A stretch of 64,000 bases of DNA from Serratia marcescens subsp. marcescens ATCC 13880 (GTDB taxonomy: Bacteria; Pseudomonadota; Gammaproteobacteria; Enterobacterales; Enterobacteriaceae): positions 2,790,001-2,854,000 of the forward strand of contig NZ_CP071238.1 of NCBI RefSeq assembly GCF_017299535.1, written 5' to 3'. Below, one piece after another: positions 60,207-64,000 of the stretch. A program made the position numbers and the translations under genes. The notes under the pieces are model-generated. The model saw only the letters and a list, made by a program, of their open reading frames with translations. It was not told where the DNA came from and did no database searches. Within the stretch, counting starts at the first letter, position 1, and each line of letters begins with the position of its first letter.

Positions 60207-60469
60207 AATCAACTACCCAACAGTGGGTAAGCTCTTAGTCGTAGTCAGGGAGTAGAACAAAGTCGGTGGCAATCCAGCCGGTTCCGTTCTCTTCACTGCC
60301 TGCCCCTCCGGTTGGCGTAGGGTAAAGCTCTTTAAGCAAATCAGCAGCATGCGAAGAAATAACGCGGGAAAGCCCCGGTATTCGAATCACCGTTTATTCC
60401 CGTTATGACTATACTAGTGGCTCGCACGGCTTATTTACTGAAAGAGTTTAACATTATCAGGAGAGCATT

Positions 60470-63142
60470 ATGGCTGTAACGAATGTCGCTGAACTGAACG
60501 AGCTTGTCGCACGTGTCAAAAAAGCCCAGCGCGAATATGCCAACTTCACTCAAGAGCAAGTGGATAAAATCTTCCGCGCTGCCGCCCTCGCCGCTGCTGA
60601 TGCCCGTATCCCGTTGGCCAAAATGGCCGTGGAAGAATCCGGAATGGGTATCGTCGAAGACAAAGTGATCAAAAACCACTTCGCTTCCGAGTACATCTAC
60701 AACGCCTATAAAGATGAAAAAACCTGTGGCATCCTGTCTGAAGATGACACTTTCGGTACCATCACCATCGCCGAACCTATCGGCCTGATTTGCGGTATCG
60801 TTCCTACCACCAACCCAACTTCTACCGCGATCTTCAAAGCGCTGATCAGCCTGAAAACCCGTAACGGCATCATCTTCTCGCCGCACCCGCGTGCGAAGAA
60901 TGCCACCAACAAAGCCGCCGATATCGTGCTGCAAGCCGCTATCGCCGCCGGCGCGCCAAAAGACATCATCGGTTGGATCGACCAGCCTACCGTCGAGCTG
61001 TCCAACCAGCTGATGCACCACCCTGACATCAACCTGATCCTCGCCACCGGTGGCCCGGGCATGGTGAAAGCCGCCTACAGCTCCGGCAAACCGGCCATCG
61101 GCGTCGGCGCCGGCAATACGCCGGTCGTGGTAGACGAAACCGCAGATATCAAACGCGTGGTCGCCTCTATCCTGATGTCCAAAACCTTCGACAGCGGCGT
61201 TATCTGCGCTTCCGAACAGTCGGTCATCGTCGTTGACGCTATCTATGATGCGGTACGCGAACGCTTCGCTTCCCACGGCGGCTATCTGCTGCAGGGCAAA
61301 GAACTGAAAGCGGTGCAGGACATCATCCTGAAAAACGGCGGCCTGAACGCGGCCATCGTCGGGCAATCCGCACCGAAAATCGCCGAAATGGCAGGCATCA
61401 AAGTGCCGGCCAACACCAAAGTGCTGATCGGTGAAGTGAAGCTGGTCGACGAGTCCGAACCTTTCGCACATGAAAAACTGTCGCCTACCCTGGCGATGTA
61501 CCGCGCCAAAGACTTCGAAGACGCCGTCGCCAAAGCCGAAAAACTGGTCGCCATGGGCGGTATCGGCCACACGTCCTGCCTGTACACCGACCAGGATAAC
61601 CAAACGGCTCGCATCGCCTACTTCGGCGATAAAATGAAAACGGCTCGCATTCTGATCAACACCCCGGCTTCTCAGGGCGGTATCGGCGACCTGTACAACT
61701 TCAAACTCGCGCCTTCGCTGACGCTGGGTTGCGGTTCCTGGGGTGGTAACTCCATCTCTGAAAACGTCGGACCTAAACACCTGATCAACAAGAAAACTGT
61801 AGCGAAGCGAGCAGAAAACATGTTGTGGCATAAACTTCCGAAATCGATCTACTTCCGCCGTGGCTCGCTGCCTATCGCGCTGGAAGAAGTGGCGACCGAC
61901 GGGGCGAAACGCGCCTTCATCGTGACCGACCGTTTCCTGTTCAACAACGGCTATGCCGACCAGATCACCAAGGTTCTGAAGTCTCACGGCATCGAAACCG
62001 AAGTGTTCTTTGAAGTGGAAGCCGATCCGACGCTGAGCATCGTGCGCAAAGGCGCCGAGCAGATGAACTCCTTCAAACCGGACGTCATCATCGCGCTGGG
62101 CGGCGGTTCGCCGATGGACGCCGCGAAAATCATGTGGGTGCTGTACGAACATCCTGAAACCCACTTCGAGGATCTGGCGCTGCGCTTCATGGACATCCGC
62201 AAGCGTATCTACAAGTTCCCGAAAATGGGCGTGAAAGCGAAAATGATCGCCATCACCACCACCTCAGGCACCGGTTCGGAAGTCACGCCGTTCGCCGTCG
62301 TCACCGACGACACTACCGGGCAGAAATACCCGCTGGCCGACTATGCGCTGACTCCGGACATGGCGATTGTCGACGCCAACCTGGTGATGAACATGCCGAA
62401 ATCCCTGTGCGCCTTCGGCGGTCTGGATGCGGTCACCCACGCGCTGGAAGCCTACGTCTCGGTGCTGGCGAACGAATACTCCGACGGCCAGGCGCTGCAG
62501 GCGTTGAAACTGTTGAAAGAGTATCTGCCGGCCAGCTATAAAGAAGGCGCGAAAAACCCGGTTGCCCGTGAACGCGTGCACAACGCCGCCACCATCGCCG
62601 GTATCGCTTTCGCCAACGCCTTCCTCGGGGTTTGCCACTCCATGGCGCACAAGCTGGGTTCGGAGTTCCACATTCCGCACGGCCTGGCCAACGCGATGCT
62701 GATTTCCAACGTCATTCGCTACAATGCGAACGACAACCCGACCAAGCAGACGGCCTTCAGCCAGTACGATCGCCCTCAGGCGCGCCGCCGCTACGCTGAA
62801 ATCGCCGACCATCTCGGCCTGAGCGCGCCGGGCGACCGCACCGCGCAAAAGATTGAGAAACTGCTGGCCTGGCTGGACGAGTTGAAAACCGAGTTGGGCA
62901 TCCCGACTTCCATCCGCGAGGCGGGTGTGCAGGAGGCGGACTTCCTGGCGAAAGTCGACAAGCTGTCGGAAGACGCGTTCGACGACCAATGCACCGGCGC
63001 CAACCCGCGCTATCCGCTGATTGCCGAACTGAAGCAAATCATGCTGGATACCTTCTACGGCCGCGAATTCAGCGAAGCGGTCGACGAGGAAGCGGCAGCT
63101 CCGGCTGCAGCCAAAGCTGCGGTAAAGAAGCCCAAGAAATAA
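60470..63142 (+). CDS. adhE: Bifunctional aldehyde-alcohol dehydrogenase
   Basis: AdhE reduces acetyl-CoA to acetaldehyde and then ethanol during fermentation and forms spirosomes. The 890-residue protein matches the family length. The aldehyde dehydrogenase half has the catalytic C246 (SGVICASEQ). A linker near 440-450 leads to the iron-dependent alcohol dehydrogenase half, with GGGSPMDAAK (about 545) and the metal-binding GVCHSMAHKLG and FHIPHG histidines (about 720-737). The Ala/Lys-rich C-terminal tail is slightly extended. AGGAGAG precedes the ATG. Codon use is of the highly expressed type. Confidence 0.98.
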   Translation: MAVTNVAELNELVARVKKAQREYANFTQEQVDKIFRAAALAAADARIPLAKMAVEESGMGIVEDKVIKNHFASEYIYNAYKDEKTCGILSEDDTFGTITIAEPIGLICGIVPTTNPTSTAIFKALISLKTRNGIIFSPHPRAKNATNKAADIVLQAAIAAGAPKDIIGWIDQPTVELSNQLMHHPDINLILATGGPGMVKAAYSSGKPAIGVGAGNTPVVVDETADIKRVVASILMSKTFDSGVICASEQSVIVVDAIYDAVRERFASHGGYLLQGKELKAVQDIILKNGGLNAAIVGQSAPKIAEMAGIKVPANTKVLIGEVKLVDESEPFAHEKLSPTLAMYRAKDFEDAVAKAEKLVAMGGIGHTSCLYTDQDNQTARIAYFGDKMKTARILINTPASQGGIGDLYNFKLAPSLTLGCGSWGGNSISENVGPKHLINKKTVAKRAENMLWHKLPKSIYFRRGSLPIALEEVATDGAKRAFIVTDRFLFNNGYADQITKVLKSHGIETEVFFEVEADPTLSIVRKGAEQMNSFKPDVIIALGGGSPMDAAKIMWVLYEHPETHFEDLALRFMDIRKRIYKFPKMGVKAKMIAITTTSGTGSEVTPFAVVTDDTTGQKYPLADYALTPDMAIVDANLVMNMPKSLCAFGGLDAVTHALEAYVSVLANEYSDGQALQALKLLKEYLPASYKEGAKNPVARERVHNAATIAGIAFANAFLGVCHSMAHKLGSEFHIPHGLANAMLISNVIRYNANDNPTKQTAFSQYDRPQARRRYAEIADHLGLSAPGDRTAQKIEKLLAWLDELKTELGIPTSIREAGVQEADFLAKVDKLSEDAFDDQCTGANPRYPLIAELKQIMLDTFYGREFSEAVDEEAAAPAAAKAAVKKPKK

Positions 63143-63160
63143 CGGTTTTGTAAACCGATA

Positions 63161-63188
63161 AAAAAACCCGCCAAACGGCGGGTTTTTT
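63161..63188. terminator. adhE terminator
   Basis: AAAAAACCCGCC (63161-63172) pairs with GGCGGGTTTTTT (63177-63188), a 12-bp stem with U tracts on both strands between adhE and tdk. Confidence 0.92.
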
Positions 63189-63261
63189 ATTGCGCCGGAG
63201 GCGCTGCATTTCGACTCACGCCGCCAAAACGCCTCAGCGGGCTTTGGCGGCGTTTTCTCCC

Positions 63262-63846
63262 CTATTCCAGGGAGTGAATCGCCTCTTTATAATGCTTGCG
63301 GCAGACGGAGACATAGCTCTCGTTACCGCCAATCACCACCTGCTCACCGGCGTGCATCGCCTGGCCGTTTTCATCCAAACGCAACACCATATTGGCTTTG
63401 CGCCCACAGTGACAGATGGTTTTCAATTCCACCAGCTTATCGGCCCAGGCCAGCAAATATTGGCTGCCGGTAAACAGCTCACCGAGAAAATCGGTACGCA
63501 GGCCGTAGCACAATACGGGAATGTCCAGTTGGTCCACCACATCGCACAATTGCTCAACCTGCGCCTTGGTCAGGAACTGGCTTTCATCCAGCAGCACACA
63601 ATGCACCGGCTGCTGTTGATGCTCTTGCTGAATCATGGCGTACAGCATCGAGTCGTTGTTATAGAGCTGGGCCTGCGAGGATAAACCGATGCGCGAGCTG
63701 ACCTTACCTACGCCAAAGCGGTGATCGATCTCCGCAGTGAACACCAGCGTGCGCATACCACGTTCTTGATAGTTATATGAAGACTGTAGCAGCGCGGTGG
63801 ACTTGCCGGCATTCATCGCAGAGTAATAAAAATAAAGTTGAGCCAT
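63262..63846 (-). CDS. tdk: Thymidine kinase
   Basis: Tdk phosphorylates thymidine (and deoxyuridine) in nucleoside salvage. The 194-residue type II enzyme has the P-loop SAMNAGKST (9-17), the DESQFLT segment (about 90-96) with the catalytic Glu, and zinc-binding cysteines in CHCGRKA (about 145) and VCRKH near the C-terminus. It converges with adhE. In E. coli hns lies divergently upstream; here that gene would begin beyond the window. Confidence 0.97.
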   Translation of the reverse strand: MAQLYFYYSAMNAGKSTALLQSSYNYQERGMRTLVFTAEIDHRFGVGKVSSRIGLSSQAQLYNNDSMLYAMIQQEHQQQPVHCVLLDESQFLTKAQVEQLCDVVDQLDIPVLCYGLRTDFLGELFTGSQYLLAWADKLVELKTICHCGRKANMVLRLDENGQAMHAGEQVVIGGNESYVSVCRKHYKEAIHSLE

Positions 63847-63934
63847 GGCCCCGCAACTCCGATGGTATAAGAAATATTCAAATGTCGATTAGGACGGTAA
63901 GTGTACCATAAGCCGCCCCCAGGCTCAGCCCAAA

Positions 63935-63955
63935 GCGAACGAATATTGCGTTCGC
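63935..63955. repeat. Inverted repeat upstream of tdk
   Basis: GCGAACG (63935-63941) and CGTTCGC (63949-63955) are perfect 7-bp arms about 90 bp upstream of tdk, in the region expected to hold the divergent hns promoter. Confidence 0.5.
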
Positions 63956-64000
63956 CGTAATAATGCGCTTTCAAGCGAAACATATCGTTCTGTCGGCCCG

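Larger units (their letters stand above)
59939..60469. other. ychE/adhE divergent regulatory region
   Basis: This 531-bp gap holds the long adhE leader and promoter. Visible sites are a Cra-like palindrome (60165-60180), a CRP-like site (60191-60206) and a weak Fur-like motif (TGATAAT-C-ACTCTCA, 60140-60154). No small gene was found. Confidence 0.55.

Noticed and set aside
60431..62164. 577-codon open frame antisense to adhE
   Set aside because: Arises from strong codon bias in adhE; its translation is Phe/Gly/Asp/His-rich and featureless.

Overview
The window is chromosomal DNA from a member of the Serratia marcescens group. The gene order pgpB-ribA-acnA-cysB-topA-yciN-sohB-yciK-btuR-rluB-yciO-rnm-trpLEGDCFBA-ompW-yciC-yciB-yciA-tonB-yciI-yciY-clsA-yciU-oppFDCBA-ychE-adhE-tdk is the enterobacterial order known from E. 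coli. The trp genes show the Serratia hallmark of separate trpG and trpD, and the TrpG and TrpE sequences match my memory of the S. marcescens proteins almost residue for residue. Base composition is high in G+C, so long antisense shadow frames are common; these were discarded.

Layout. Positions 1-31,000 are mostly core: phospholipid phosphatase, riboflavin synthesis, aconitase, cysteine regulator, topoisomerase I, a signal-peptide-peptidase-like protease, cobalamin adenosyltransferase, 23S rRNA pseudouridine synthase, the tryptophan operon with its promoter, operator, leader peptide and attenuator, and then outer-membrane, thioesterase and TonB genes. A few non-universal genes interrupt it: an unrecognised three-helix membrane protein (4721-5590), a HOD-like alpha/beta-hydrolase-fold protein (14190-14987), an orphan Rap1a/Tai-type T6SS immunity protein (15137-15496), a SulP anion transporter and a QueH-type epoxyqueuosine reductase. 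Positions 48,889-63,846 are again core: cardiolipin synthase, oligopeptide permease with two tandem oppA genes, ychE, adhE and tdk.

Between yciI (ends 32,009) and yciY/clsA (from 48,889) lies an accessory block of nearly 17 kb. It carries an amidohydrolase_2 enzyme, an isolated phage-tailspike-like beta-helix protein, a chimeric relic, a LysR/EamA pair, a LacI regulator with a D-lyxose isomerase, a divergent five-gene polyol operon (dehydrogenase, xylulokinase, ABC importer), a TetR/MFS efflux pair and a Dps-like ferritin. The isomerase, dehydrogenase and xylulokinase all converge on D-xylulose and D-xylulose 5-phosphate, and two matching CG-centred palindromes in the divergent promoter are good LacI operator candidates.

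The most informative anomaly is the relic at 35,401-35,862. It fuses the last 325 bp of a second lacI copy (minus strand) to the last 137 bp of a second amidohydrolase copy (plus strand). This points to a former divergent lacI-amidohydrolase pair, and it places the tailspike gene and the LysR/EamA pair each between direct repeats. All function calls rest on reading the translated sequence and recalling families; no database search was run.
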